From Spinellus fusiger (lineage: Eukaryota > Mucoromycota > Mucoromycetes > Mucorales > Phycomycetaceae): a stretch of 64,000 nucleotides of DNA. The stretch covers positions 1 to 64,000 of the forward strand of contig JALLLS010000097.1 of NCBI GenBank assembly GCA_025094145.1, written 5' to 3'. Below the pieces are notes generated by a model, which worked only from the letters and a program-made list of their open reading frames with translations, ran no database searches and was not told where the DNA came from. Position numbers and translations under genes: made by a program. Below are positions 11,391-23,099 of the stretch, in pieces; position 1 is the first letter of the stretch, and each line of letters starts with the position of its first letter.

Positions 11391-13010
11391 TTTGAGTGTT
11401 GTGCATGGTGTTGTGTGGTTTGCAGCCTTGGTGACTTCCAAGGCTACTTCTGCAAGTCGACTGTAAAAACTTTACGATTTCTCTTTATTTCCTTTCTTGT
11501 TGGTTTCTCTTTATTTCTTCTTTTGAAAAACAGTATGTCTCTGATAGAATTGTACACGTGAAGTGAATTGGTACTATTAATTCACCATGCCTTTCTCTTT
11601 CTCTTAATTTTCTCATATTTCTCTGTTTTCTACATAGACGTGTATTTCTTTTCTATGATGTATTTATTTCATATGATTCTAGTAGTCTTTCAGTGGATAC
11701 TTTGCTACTACAGTTTTATCTTGATAGTACTATTTTAGTTTTCTTTTCTTTCTTGAAGATAAAACCACCATGATCTTAATAAATGAAAAAATTAACCATA
11801 GAAAACTAATTCTAATAAACGTAGTATCTCCAAGATAGTTTGTTCTATCAAGAAATAATAGTATACATATAGCTTGTTCAAGCTGTTATGTAAAATAATA
11901 TAATTTGAAATCAATTCTTCATGTTGTAGAGGATATATTTCTATTAAAAACATAAGTTGCCATCACTGTGGAACTATCCATACTGTTAAAATAGCCCTAT
12001 ATTGTTAGTTTGATTAATTTATTCTAATAATGAATTTAGATCTATTTAATAATTATAACATTGGCTAGTTCTCATAATACAACAAATCAAGGAGTTAGAG
12101 TTTTTAATTCCAATAGATATGAAAACTAATGGTAGTAAATCCTATTCAATGATAGGTAAGGGGCTCGTACCACCACTTGTTTCTAAAATGTATTGTTGAT
12201 TTACAGCATCCTACTTCTAGGAAATAACATTTAATGATATTAATACAGATCTATAGAATGTATTGTATCTTCTAACAATAGCAATAGCTTCTCACTGGAT
12301 AAATCTGGTTATTCAGAAATACCTTGTTTTAGATTATTTCATCTTTAATTAATATACCATTTTGTAATCATTACTTATGATGCTACCATGTATTAGTATC
12401 AAAACTACTTTTCTACTATCTGAAGGTAGAATTACTATCTTTAATTTTTTATGAGAACTGTTCTAAATATCATGGTACAATTATAGTATTTTTGTAATCA
12501 TCATCTACTAAGATGTTATTATGTATCAAATATAGTCAACATTTTAATAACACTCGATATTATATAAAGAAAGTTTATTTTAAATATTCAATCTACCTGA
12601 CAATATAATTGTGCTATAATACATTAGATGTTACAACTAAAATATCCAATATTATTTGAAATATAACGTTGCATAGATCATTTGAATATATTTCTAGTAT
12701 TATACTAATGTCATTTCACACAGAAATGGTGACTCATATGTTTTAATCGAAATATATTCTCATAATATATTTCTTTATATAATAATAATTAAATACACTT
12801 AATGATATATAAAGTATTATATATATAATAGATATCAAAAAAGAAATTTAATTATTCTTATAAATTTAAATATCTCTTATTTTAATAATAATAGTAAAAA
12901 GCCTTACATGTTATTTAATCTATGAATAATTCATTAAATTCTTAGGATTCAGCCAGGTTATATTCTATTAATAAAAATATCTTACTATAGGAAGAAATTA
13001 TTTACAAAGA
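11391..13010. other. AT-rich spacer with no genes
   Basis: Strongly AT-rich DNA between the LINE fragment and the rDNA upstream region. I see no open frame with a recognisable domain and no RNA gene. The region around 12740-12900 is almost pure A/T. Confidence 0.6.
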
Positions 13011-13015
13011 CCAAC

Positions 13016-13285
13016 AGCTAATTTCCCAAGGCCTGGCAAATATTCTATAGGCGACATGTAAGGGGTGCACTTTCCTAATAAAAATATTTTCTGTGAAGCT
13101 CTCCCAAAGGTATTGTAGACTAATTAGAATCATCCTGGAGTGATATGGCAGTGTTGTGAAAAAATATTTTTGTTGGAGTATTTTGGTTGCAATGGTTGAC
13201 ACCTAAGGCCTAAGAGTGTTGGGTGACATTTACAGTGAAGCCCGATAGCCAATTTCCCAAGGCCTTGCAAATATTCTATAGGCGA
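13016..13285 (+). promoter_or_regulatory. Duplicated 39-bp motif upstream of 18S (candidate Pol I promoter / spacer promoter)
   Basis: Two 39-bp copies, at 13016-13054 and 13247-13285, differ at only two positions and are 231 bp apart. Both contain AATTTCCCAAGGCC and GCAAATATTCTATAGGCGA. The second is followed by GTATAAAAGG, and lies about 900 bp before 18S, a plausible position for an rRNA promoter with a duplicated spacer promoter upstream. This role is inferred from position only. Confidence 0.4.
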
Positions 13286-14182
13286 GTATAAAAGGTAATT
13301 TCTCCTGAGTTAGTTCGGCGATCAAATATGATTTATTTCTTAGTATCGTTTGCACCAAAAGACAATTACCATATTTAGTATCTTTGGTTTTTGTCTCTGT
13401 CTAAAATTTATAAATCTAGCGGCAGATACAAATTTTTGATGAGAGTGTGTATAAATCAATTTAAAGCCCATTCACGAGGGAGGTTGTTTGACTCTAATGG
13501 TAATATGTAGAAGAGAATGAAAACATGAAATTATGATGATATAAATCATATTAAAATATATTATGTTGAAATTAATTTTCGTCATTCTATAGACAGATTC
13601 TACACTTATGAGTTATTCAGTTTTGATTTTCCTCTGTCTTGCAATCAATAAGTCCTGGACTTTGCATCTGGGCTGTTGGTAATAGCAGAGGAATGAGAAG
13701 CAATTTTCAGAAGAGTACCTGTCTCATTTATTTGGGACTAGGTGCAAATGTTCGATAAATGTGTACGTCTGGCCTTTGGCTATGATTACATGTTAAGAAT
13801 TTGGGTGAACGTGTCTCTTGAAAGCTAGCATTTATTTGCTATGCGGTCTTGGGGTCATAACATCCTTCTAGCTTTTTGATTGAAAGAAACAATGTTTCTG
13901 GCTGTTTGGAAGGAGAAAAACAGTGGAACTGGCAATGTTGGAGGCGAACTGAGTGGGTGTGTTCTTGTAGATCACGATCATTTATTTGGTTGTGATTTTG
14001 AATGTGTTCATAAAGTTTTGCTTATTTGATTAGGAAGACTCATAAACTGGTTGGTTTTGTTTTTTGAAATCTTTTTTATTTGAATCTCTCACGAGAAGCA
14101 ATGAAGAAAAGACTTCAAAAACAAAACCATTCTGTCTATTGGAACTTTATTGATCCTTTTTAGACAGACCAAACTTTGTAGT
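13286..14182 (+). other. Putative 5' external transcribed spacer
   Basis: About 900 bp between the second promoter-like repeat and the 18S start. There is no coding capacity of note. The 5' ETS assignment follows from position. Confidence 0.35.
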
Positions 14183-15331
14183 TACCTGGTTGATCCTGCC
14201 AGTAGTCATATGCTTGTCTCAAAGATTAAGCCATGCATGTCTAAGTATAAACAACTCTATACTGTGAAACTGCGAATTGGCTCATTAAATCAGTTATGAT
14301 CTACATGACAATTCATTACTACTTGGATAACTGTGGTAATTCTAGAGCTAATACATGCAAGAAAAGCCTGACTTCGGAAGGGGTGCACTTATTAGGTAAA
14401 AGCCAACCTGGTGTAAAAGCCAGTTTTTTGGTGATTCATAATAATTCAATGCTGATCGCATGGCCTTGTGCCGGCAACGGTTCATTCGATTTTCTGCCCT
14501 ATCAGGTTAAGATTGTAAGATAGAGGCTTACAATGCCTATCACGGGTAACGGGGAATTAGGGTTCGATTCCGGAGAGGGAGCCTGAGAAACGGCTACCAC
14601 ATCCAAGGAAGGCAGTAGGCGCGCAAATTACCCAATCCCAATTCGGGGAGGTAGTGACAATAAATAACAATGCAGGGCCTTTTAGGTCTTGCAATTGGAA
14701 TGAGTACAATTTAAATCCCTTAACAAGGATCTATTGGAGGGCAAGTCTGGTGCCAGCAGCCGCGGTAATTCCAGCTCCAAGAGCGTATATTAAGGTTGTT
14801 GCAGTTAAAACGTCCGTAGTCGAACTGTAGTTGTTGGCTAGGCGGCCTGGTCTTTATTGATCTAGTTCCGTTCTAGTCATGACTCTCACGTTTGGTACTA
14901 TCTGGTGATCTTTGGTGATCCAGATACTAGGCCAAACAAATTACCATGAGCAAATCAGAGTGTTTAAAGCAGGCAATAAGCCTGGATGTGTTAGCATGGA
15001 ATAATGAAATAAGACGTGGCTCTATATTTCGTTGGTTTTAAGAGACCATTGTAATGATGAATAGGAACGGTTGGGGGGATTTGTATTTGGTTGCTAGAGG
15101 TGAAATTCTTGGATCAACCAAAGACAAACTACTGCGAAGGCATTTCACCCAGGACGTTTTCATTGATCAAGGTCGAAGGTTAAGGGATCGAAGACGATTA
15201 GACACCGTCGTAGTCTTAACAGCAAACTATGCCGACTAGAGATTGGATAGGTTCATTTTGGCTTATTCAGAATCTTAGCAAAAGCAAAGTTTTTGGGTTC
15301 TGGGGGGAGTATGGGACGCAAGGCTGAAACC

Positions 15332-15371
<40 letters not shown>

Positions 15372-15956
15372 GCGGCTTAATTTGACTCAACATGGGGAAA
15401 CTTACCAGGTCCAGACATAAAAAGGATTGACATATTGAAAGCTCTTTCTATATTTTATGGGTGGTGGTGCATGGCCGTTCTTAGTTTGTGGAGTAACTTA
15501 TCTGGTTCATTCCAATAACGAACAAGACCTTTGTCTACTAAGTAGACAGACCAACTAAAAAGTTGGGTTTGTGCTTTGGCACTTCTGTCTTCTTGGAGAG
15601 ACTACCTGCAATACGCAGGATGAAGAAAGGCAATAACAGGTCTGTGGTGCCCTTAGATGTTCTGGGCCGCACGTGCGCTACACTGACAAAGTCAGCAAGT
15701 CTATCACCTTGGCTGAGAAGCTTGGGTAAACTTTTGAAACTTTGTCGTGCTGGGGATTGAGCTTTGTAAATACTGCTCATCAACGAGGAATTCCTAGTAA
15801 GCGCAAGTCATCAGCTTGCATTGATTACGTCCCTGCCCTTTGTACATACCGCCCGTTGCTACTACCAATTGAATGGTTATAGCAAGACTATGGGATTGTT
15901 GGGAGCTAGTTGGCAACAACCAGCTCTTGATAAAAACTAGGTCAAGCTTTTCTATT

Positions 15957-16014
<58 letters not shown>
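14183..16014 (+). rRNA. 18S (small-subunit) rRNA, diverged copy, probable pseudogene
   Basis: Starts with TACCTGGTTGATCCTGCCAG and ends with GTGAACCTGCGGAAGGATCATTA-type sequence, the standard eukaryotic 18S ends, giving 1832 nt. The universal GGTGCCAGCAGCCGCGGTAA core is intact near 14750, and TTAAAACGTCCGTAGTCGAA near 14805 is Mucorales-like. Against this, near-invariant sites are changed: GGCAGCAGG reads GGCAGTAGG near 14611, GTACACACCGCCCGTCGC reads GTACATACCGCCCGTTGC near 15842, ACCGATTG reads ACCAATTG, GAACGAGAC reads GAACAAGAC, and CACGCGCG reads CACGTGCG. Most are C-to-T or G-to-A at CpG. I infer a decaying copy, not a working gene, but a fast-evolving lineage remains possible. Confidence 0.85.
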
Positions 16015-16291
16015 CCAGTGTGTCTGATGCATCTTTTTGTTTTCGGTTTTGTAAGTATGTTCTCCTGAGTCTGGCAATTGCGCCTTTCTCCTTGACATCA
16101 TAAACAATTTCAAAATTTGCATTCTAAACATCCTACCTGTGCTTCATCTCATTTGTCTTGGGGTTTGAAAATAGTTCTTCTTTCGGGAAGACTGACCCCA
16201 GCGTAGGCAAAAACAAACTATATTATACTATAAATTATCAACTGAATCTTAGTTGGAAAACTATGTTTTAACATGACTGTAAAAGGTTATA
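16015..16291 (+). other. Internal transcribed spacer 1
   Basis: About 277 bp of AT-rich, non-conserved sequence between the 18S 3' end and the 5.8S start. Boundaries follow from the flanking rRNA ends. Confidence 0.8.
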
Positions 16292-16449
16292 AAACAACTT
16301 TCAGCAACGGATCTCTTGGTTCTCGCATCGATAAAGAACGTAGCAAACTGCGATACTTAATGTGAATTGCAAATTCAGTGAATCATCGAGTCTTTGAATG
16401 CACATTGCACTCATTGGTATTCTAATGAGTACACTTGTTTTAGCATCAC
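16292..16449 (+). rRNA. 5.8S rRNA (diverged copy)
   Basis: Begins AAACAACTTTCAGCAACGG and continues with the conserved GGATCTCTTGGTTCTCGCAT and AATCATCGAGTCTTTGAA blocks; about 158 nt, the usual size. GCATCGATGAAGAACG reads GCATCGATAAAGAACG, and TTGAACGCA reads TTGAATGCA, both transitions. The GTAGCAAA that follows is normal for Mucorales, so I do not count it as damage. The terminal stem sequence ATTGGTATTCTAATGAGTAC is present. Confidence 0.85.
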
Positions 16450-16691
16450 AAAAAAAGCACAAACAGTAATGTTTGGTATATGGGCTTGTATTTCTATGAA
16501 ATGGAATTCAGCCTTAATTTAGAGGTGTTTAATCAATCATTCCGTGTCTATCTAACAAAGGATAAGGATCAGACATTTGTTTTTTTATGCGTTAACAATA
16601 TCAACATTCGGTTTCTCTGGGACTTTTTAAGAATGTTTCTGGACGCAGAATTAAGAATTCACACCTCTATACATAAACCATTGTAACTATG
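16450..16691 (+). other. Internal transcribed spacer 2
   Basis: About 240 bp between 5.8S and 28S, AT-rich and not conserved. It contains an open frame (16480-16686) that I regard as chance. Confidence 0.75.
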
Positions 16692-19668
16692 ATATGAATT
16701 TGAGTAGGATTACCTGCCGAACTCAAGCATATCAATAAGCGGAGGAAAAAAAACCAGCATAAATTCCCCAAGTGATTCCCCAAGTAGCGACAAGTGAAAG
16801 GAGAAAAGCTAATTATTGGAACCTGTCTGGCCTAGCCAGTCCGGATTGTAGACTAGTGAGCCGTTTTCCAGGCAAGCCAGGCAAAAAAGTCCCTTAAATG
16901 GGATATCATTGAGGGTGAGAATCCCATCTTTGGTCTGAGCAATAATGTCTTTATGTGATACGGCTTCAAAGAGTCAGGCTGTTTGAGAATACAACCTAAA
17001 TGGGGTAGTTGAATATAATCTAAAGCTGATTAATGGTTTATCACCAACATCAAAGTACCATAAGGGAAAGTTGAAAATAACTTCTTTTTTTTTTTTAAAA
17101 AAAAAAAAGCAGTACGTGAAACTGCTGAAAGAAGTCTGTTTATGGTTAGATAGCTGACCAGTCATTAGTATTGGATTTGTCCATGATGTACATGCTGGTC
17201 TTTGACTAGCCAACAACAGTTTTTTCTGTGGTAAACATATCTATACACAGGAATATTGCTCCTTAGGGAGTGTTATAACCTGTTGTTGAATACAACAGAG
17301 AAGACTGGGGCTTACGGTGAGCGCCATTATGGCTTTTCTCTGGTTGACTATAAGGGTAGTGGTATCAAAAGGCTTGTCGCGGTCTTGCTGCTTCTATGTA
17401 TAGTATCTTCCAAGATTCACTTAGTTTGTTGGTTTAATAACCTTAAATAGTCTGTGATTCAAGCGGGACCAAAGAGTCCAACATAAATGCAAGTATTTAA
17501 GGGTGTCAAGCTCTTATGCAATTGGAAATTACCTGGATATGAAGCCCTTGGGGCAGCAATATCATCTGGCTTTGACGTTTTTAACTGAAAAGAACCAGAT
17601 TGAGCATTTATAATGAGACCTGGAAGCTGGTGAACTATGCCTGAATTGAGTATAACCATAGGTAACTCAAGAGAGGGCTCGTAGCGACTTGACGTACAAA
17701 TCAGTCGTTAACGAAAAAATAGTGAGCCATGCCTGAATAGGGTGAAGCCACAGGTATCTCAGGGGGAGGTTCATAGCGACTTGACGTACAAATCAGTCGT
17801 TGAATCTGGGTATTAGAGCAAAAGACTCTTCGAGCCATCTAGTGACTGACTGACTGCTGAATTTTCCCCCAGTTTAGCAGAAGCTCAAAGTCAGGCTTGG
17901 AGGTTTATTAAACTGTTAATAAGCTCTTGGTGTGAACCGGAGTGAAACAGTCTCTAGTACAGATATTGGTAGTAGCAAATACTCAAATGAGAGCTTTGTA
18001 AGAATGATATGAAAAAAGGGTTTCTAGATCTATACTTTGTCTAGTGTTTGTCGATCCTAAGAGATCGGTAAACTGGTTAATATCCTAGGACTATGATAAG
18101 AATTCTCAGCGGCAACGCAAGTGATCTTGGAGACACCAGTATGAACTCCAGAAAGAGCTTGCTTTTCTCATTCAAAGACTTGCACTGACCATGAAATAAG
18201 CGTAGCTTAAGAAATGGTGAGTCGTCTGCTAGAGCATTGTACTTTATGCAGTGTCTGGTGCATTCATAATGATCACTGAAAATCCAAGGGAAAGATTTTT
18301 CTTATCTAGTCGTGCCCATAACTACATCATGTCTTCAAGGTGGAAAGCCTCTAGTTAATAGAGCAATGTAGATAAGGGAAGTCTGTAAAATGGATCTGTA
18401 ACTTCGGGACAAGGATTGGCTCTAAGAGTTGGGTAGATTAGAGCTGGTGGTAAAGGAGTGGCTGTCGGCCAGGCTGCTGTTTGCACTGCCAGAGTTCGGT
18501 TTACAATTAACAACCAACTTGGAGCTGGTACGGACAAAGGGAATTTGATTGTCTAATTAAAACATATCATTGCGATAGCCAGAAAGTGGTGTTGACACAA
18601 TGTGTTTTCTGCTCCGTGCTCAGGATGTCAAAGTCAAGAGATTCAATGAGGCACAGGTAAACGGTGCAGGTAACTATGACTCTCTTAAAGTTTCTAAATG
18701 CCTCTTCATCTAATTAGTGACGCGTTTGATTAGATCAACGAGATTCCCATTGTCCCTTATCTACTATCTAGCAAACCCACAGCCAAAAGAACGGGCTTGG
18801 CAAAATCGGCGGGGAAAGAAGACCCTGTTAAACTTGACTCTAGTTTGACATTGTAATGGGACATAGGTGGTGTAGGATAAGTGGGAGCTTCGGCACTAAT
18901 GAAATACACTACCCTTATTGTTTTCTTTTACTTAAATAATCATGATGGATGGTACTTTACTGCTCATCTCGTGGTCTTAAGCGTCTTTATGGCGTGACTC
19001 ATGTTATTGACATTGTCAAGTAGGGAGGGTGGCCTATCGATCCTTTAGACTTCCTCAAGTCTTAAGGCTAGAGATTCCAGAAAAGTTACTACAGGGATAA
19101 CTGGCTTGTGGCAGCCAAGCATTTATAGCTACGTTGCCTTACTGATTCTTAAGTGTTGGCTCATCCTATCCTACAGAAGCATAATTCTGTAGGCATTGGA
19201 TAGTTCACTCATTAATAGTGAACGTGAGCTGAGTTTAGACCGTCGTGAGACAGGTCAATTTTCCCTACTGATAGTTGCGACATTGTGAAAGTAATTGAAG
19301 TTAGTACGAGAGGAAAGCTTCGTTCAAATAGTTGGTATTTGCGGCTGGCTAAAAAGTCAATGCTGTGAAGCTACCGTTTGATGGATAATGGCTGAACGCC
19401 TTAAAGTCGAAATCCATGCTGGAAACAATATCAAATGGCTATCTCCTGTACTAGATAAGTATGAATTGGTCGCAAGACTGAATACCATATTTTGCTGATT
19501 GGTTTTTGGTGTGTAAAGGTGCCATTGACCTCAGCTTTATGATAATGCTAATACAGAGATGTGATGAACTACATGCAAACGACATGAAACTGACGGAGTG
19601 TTGTAAGTAGTATTGTGGTTTTATTGCTACGATCTACTGAGATTAAGCTCTTGTCCTTGAATTTGTTC
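16692..19668 (+). rRNA. 28S (large-subunit) rRNA, damaged copy, probable pseudogene
   Basis: The 5' end has GAACTCAAGCATATCAATAAGCGGAGG and the 3' part keeps the sarcin-ricin loop (AGTACGAGAGGA near 19303), GACCGTCGTGAGACAGGT near 19241 and GGGATAACTGGCTTGTGGCAG near 19095. At about 2977 nt it is short for a fungal 28S. The universally conserved segment between GCAGAAGCTC (about 17878) and AGTAGCAAATACTCAAATG (about 17972), which should run several hundred nt and include a GATGCGGGATGAACCG core, is missing. There is a 92-bp tandem duplication at 17632-17815 and a T12-A12 run at 17085-17108 in a conserved region. These features argue strongly for a non-functional copy. Confidence 0.8.
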
Positions 19669-20534
19669 TTAGGAACACCTTCATAGCCAATTCATTATGT
19701 GAAAAAGGACGAATAAGAAAGTTGGACATTGTTATGATGTTTGCTTTTTTATTCATTTTTTTTTGTGTTGGTGAGTGTCAGCGTTGACCTAGTAAGTAAG
19801 TGCAGTTTGTTATTTGCCAAGTCATTACTATTGTTTCTTACTTATATGTTTTGAATACTTTTACTTGGTGTCTTTGATATTGCTTGGGATTGTCTTTTGA
19901 CGCATCCAAATAATAGTTAAAGCCTTCTACTATTATAATACTATTAATTAGTCTTCAGTGTATTTAATACAACGTTGATGGTCTAACATTCTGCTACAGT
20001 GCTTTGACTCAAAAATAGTCAAAATTGGGAAGGTTATTTAAATTCTTACAATATCTTCAGAAAGGTCTTTGTATACTGTATATAAGCTTCAAAGATATAG
20101 GTTAGTGAGTGAGAATAATTAATATGGAGGGTCATATCTTCTGGCGTCCCAGACTAATATATGGTGAATGGTCGAAGTATGAAAAGCTTCAATGTTAGAC
20201 ATGTTTTTCAGACTTCATGCTGACAATTGTTTTGGATTTCACAGTAACATTAGTATATTGGAATAGTTTAAGTGTATTAATATGCCATATTTTTTTAGAG
20301 ACCATCAATGTTCTAAACACCTTGTATATTTTGTGAATATTGCACGTCCTAAACTATGTATCTACCTTTCTATTATAATCATATGCTATTATATTATATA
20401 TTACTAATGGAAGAATGATGCTTTAAAACATCTTGCAGGAATAGACTAGAATAAACTATTTAATACTAGACGATATAATTTAAAACCTTTCTTGTTATAC
20501 TTTTATAATGCTATAGCTTTATACAGTTCAAAGT
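19669..20534. other. rDNA 3' flank with T-rich possible Pol I terminator
   Basis: Immediately after 28S there is a T-rich stretch (about 19741-19765) of the kind that could end Pol I transcription. The rest is AT-rich non-coding DNA. No second rRNA unit and no 5S gene follows. Confidence 0.4.
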
Positions 20535-21880
20535 ATTTTACTTTTATTTTCGGGCGTAATTTGCTATTCGCATATTGAGCATTTTAGCCACCCTATGAGA
20601 ACTTTTGAAAAATAAGAATAAACATATAAACACTTCAAATATAAAAGTGAAAAAAATAATGCAAATGAATGGGAAACAGAAAGAAAAGAGAATATAAAAC
20701 CTCGAAATGAGGGGAAAATGATGAAACATGAGAAATGATTGTAAATGAGAATTATGAATAGACATCCAAAAGGCCATAAAGTCAGCAAGGAAACCAGGAC
20801 ACCAAAAAGATAACCGTCATCCTGTGGCGATTCGAAATCCAACGAGGGATACTTAGAGCAACTCGGACAATCCTGAAAATGAATACAGCAACTACACTAG
20901 CAGCTTCTGGCTTTGCTAAACGGGTCAATAATGGGTGGTAGAGGAGAGATCGGAGGAGAAGTGAGGATAAAGCGTCTGTTGCTGCAGGAGTCTTTGCACT
21001 CTATGGCAGCGTTGGCGTTCCCGCTCAACACACCCATCAGCAGCCTCAATGATCAAGCTACCAGCTCATGTCTTTACCTCAAAGTCTCGAGTAGAGGTGG
21101 CTCAATCAATAGATTGAAGCAGTAGTAACAAACTGGGCCAGAGATTTCGCCATTTAACAAAAGACTTAACCGTGCGCGACAGAAGATTTAGACAATAGTC
21201 AATGGGATGAACGTCTTGTGGTGGGACAGGAACTAGGAAGAACAAGAACGTGAAGTGAGAATGATCAACAAATGTACAAGTGAGAAAGTGGTCCTGATTG
21301 GCAGATGGGTGGCCACATTGGCAAGGGACTGAAGGTGTTGGTGGTAACCAAGCAATCCTCTATTTTAGTAGACGATGTCTTTCTTTGCGCGTGCACGGCA
21401 GTAGAAGAATTGGATCCCAAACAGGTCTACATAGTCCACGGGCTACCGTCACCAGCGGATTCTTGCCACGTACTAGACTAGTAATTTCACTTTGAAGACG
21501 TTCAAGATAAGCCACTTTTAATGGATATTTAGGAGGGTTGTGAGCCCGTCCTATTCTTTGAGCATTTTGCCAGAGTACATTGTCACATAGCTTAATTCAT
21601 CTGGCTTTACTCTGGGGTGCTTCTAGCTGCGGGACAAGGCACCAGAGGAGGGTGTCTTCAGGAAGGGTAGCTGCGCGCTCAACAATTTTGGCTTGCAGAT
21701 CAAGGAAACAAGAGTATATGTTAGGGTGGGTGGCTAATTGGGCAACCTGGATCATTCCAAACCTAGCAGTAGTAGATCTTGCGTGTTTTATCCGAACTAA
21801 AGAATAAAGATACTGTAGAAATGACAGGACTTTATTCAATAATAGATTGCTTTTATTTAGTGGAATACACAACTCTTTAT
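20535..21880 (-). mobile_element. LINE-type retrotransposon, 3' fragment (right copy, longest)
   Basis: The minus strand encodes the C-terminal end of a retroelement protein with a few stops. In order: TLPEDTLLWCLVPQLEAPQ, NVLWQNAQRIGRAHNPP, YLERLQSEITSLVRGKNP, then a zinc motif CQCGHPSANQDHFLTCTF (C-x-C-G...H...C) typical of non-LTR element C termini. A hydrophobic tail (DDGYLFGVLVSLLTLWPFG) follows and the copy ends in an A-rich tail at about 20535, the same endpoint as the left copy. No reverse-transcriptase core is included, so this is 5'-truncated, as LINEs often are. Family assignment is inferred. Confidence 0.6.
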
Positions 21881-23099
21881 ATACTAATCAATTGCCATAG
21901 TTAAATTTATGTGTCTCCTATAGTTGAGTCTACACACATGACCCTAATTACTTATCAGTGTTAATGCAATTGACTGATGCTAATTATGTTAGACATGTCT
22001 CTGTATTGACCCTGGATACAACAGGTATGTCCGAGGCCATAGGCCGAAAGACAGATACATTAATATTCTGAATCATTTTACTTTCTTTCTTTTTACTTTA
22101 CCTCTATGTAGCAACTATTCTATGTGTTCTATTAATTGTATTTGAAAACATATAACCAGGGAATAAATTAATTGAAACTTTAAATAGGCTAAAACAGTTA
22201 ATAGTATAGCCATATGAAAATAATACATGCCAAGTAAAATGGTTCAGAATGTTAAATTTTACATAAGTTTCTGAGCAACTCTAAAAACAAATTAGTTTAA
22301 ACTCTGTTCAAGATTGATAGCTGATTTCTTGTTGATGTAGATCCTTATTCTTACCTTCGGAATTAATGTCTACTTTTAGATGGATTCTAAACATCAATAA
22401 TAGTCATGGTCGTAGAAGAAAATACAATATGATGCATTATAAATAAAAGTAATCTTTGGTGAGTGTCTATTCTTTTGAAAAATAGTAGTATCTAGATTGA
22501 TTATTGATTATTGATTGGTATTGTTGTAATACGGGTTACAATAAATGCATATGATTATTTATACCTTTATATTTATTTATTTTTCTTTATATTCTAGACA
22601 AGGTATGTAATAAATAAATTGTTACACGTAGGCACTAGATTAGCTCGTACCTTTCATATTCTCCAGTAACAAAACCATTTCATTGCATTTTATATCTAAT
22701 ATATAAACCTATATGTATTTATAGTTTGATAAATAAAATGTTTCTTTATCTGCATACCATGCTTATGATATATATATATAATTCTATATAATATAGGTAT
22801 TTATCTTTATTGCGACCATAACAGCACTATTTTATTTTTAAAAAATAAATAATAATAATCAATTCTATTGACTAAATATCTAAATAAATAAAAAAATATT
22901 TACTTGGGACACTCCAAGAAACTATTTTCTGAACCAAAAGCATGTAGAGGTCTGGCCCAAATAGTCTCACAAGGACTCCTACTGAATAATTGTGCAGTAA
23001 TATCCTTCAGTGTAGTCTGATCAGTTACAACCTGAATTCACAGGTTATGACAATAGTCTTTTCTATTCCAAAACAATAAAATAAAAATTCTCTCTTAAA

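Noticed and set aside
16341..16347. GTAGCAAA in 5.8S as further evidence of decay
   Set aside because: As I recall, normal Mucorales 5.8S genes also have this variant.
14183..19668. Open frames inside the rRNA genes (for example 15563-15760, 21st-codon-size frames near 17256)
   Set aside because: They lie within clear rRNA sequence and have no protein features.
14183..19668. Fully functional rDNA unit
   Set aside because: Near-invariant 18S sites are changed, and the 28S has lost a universal segment and gained a duplication.
19669..20534. A 5S rRNA gene in the spacer
   Set aside because: I looked for the 5S start and internal boxes and found nothing convincing.
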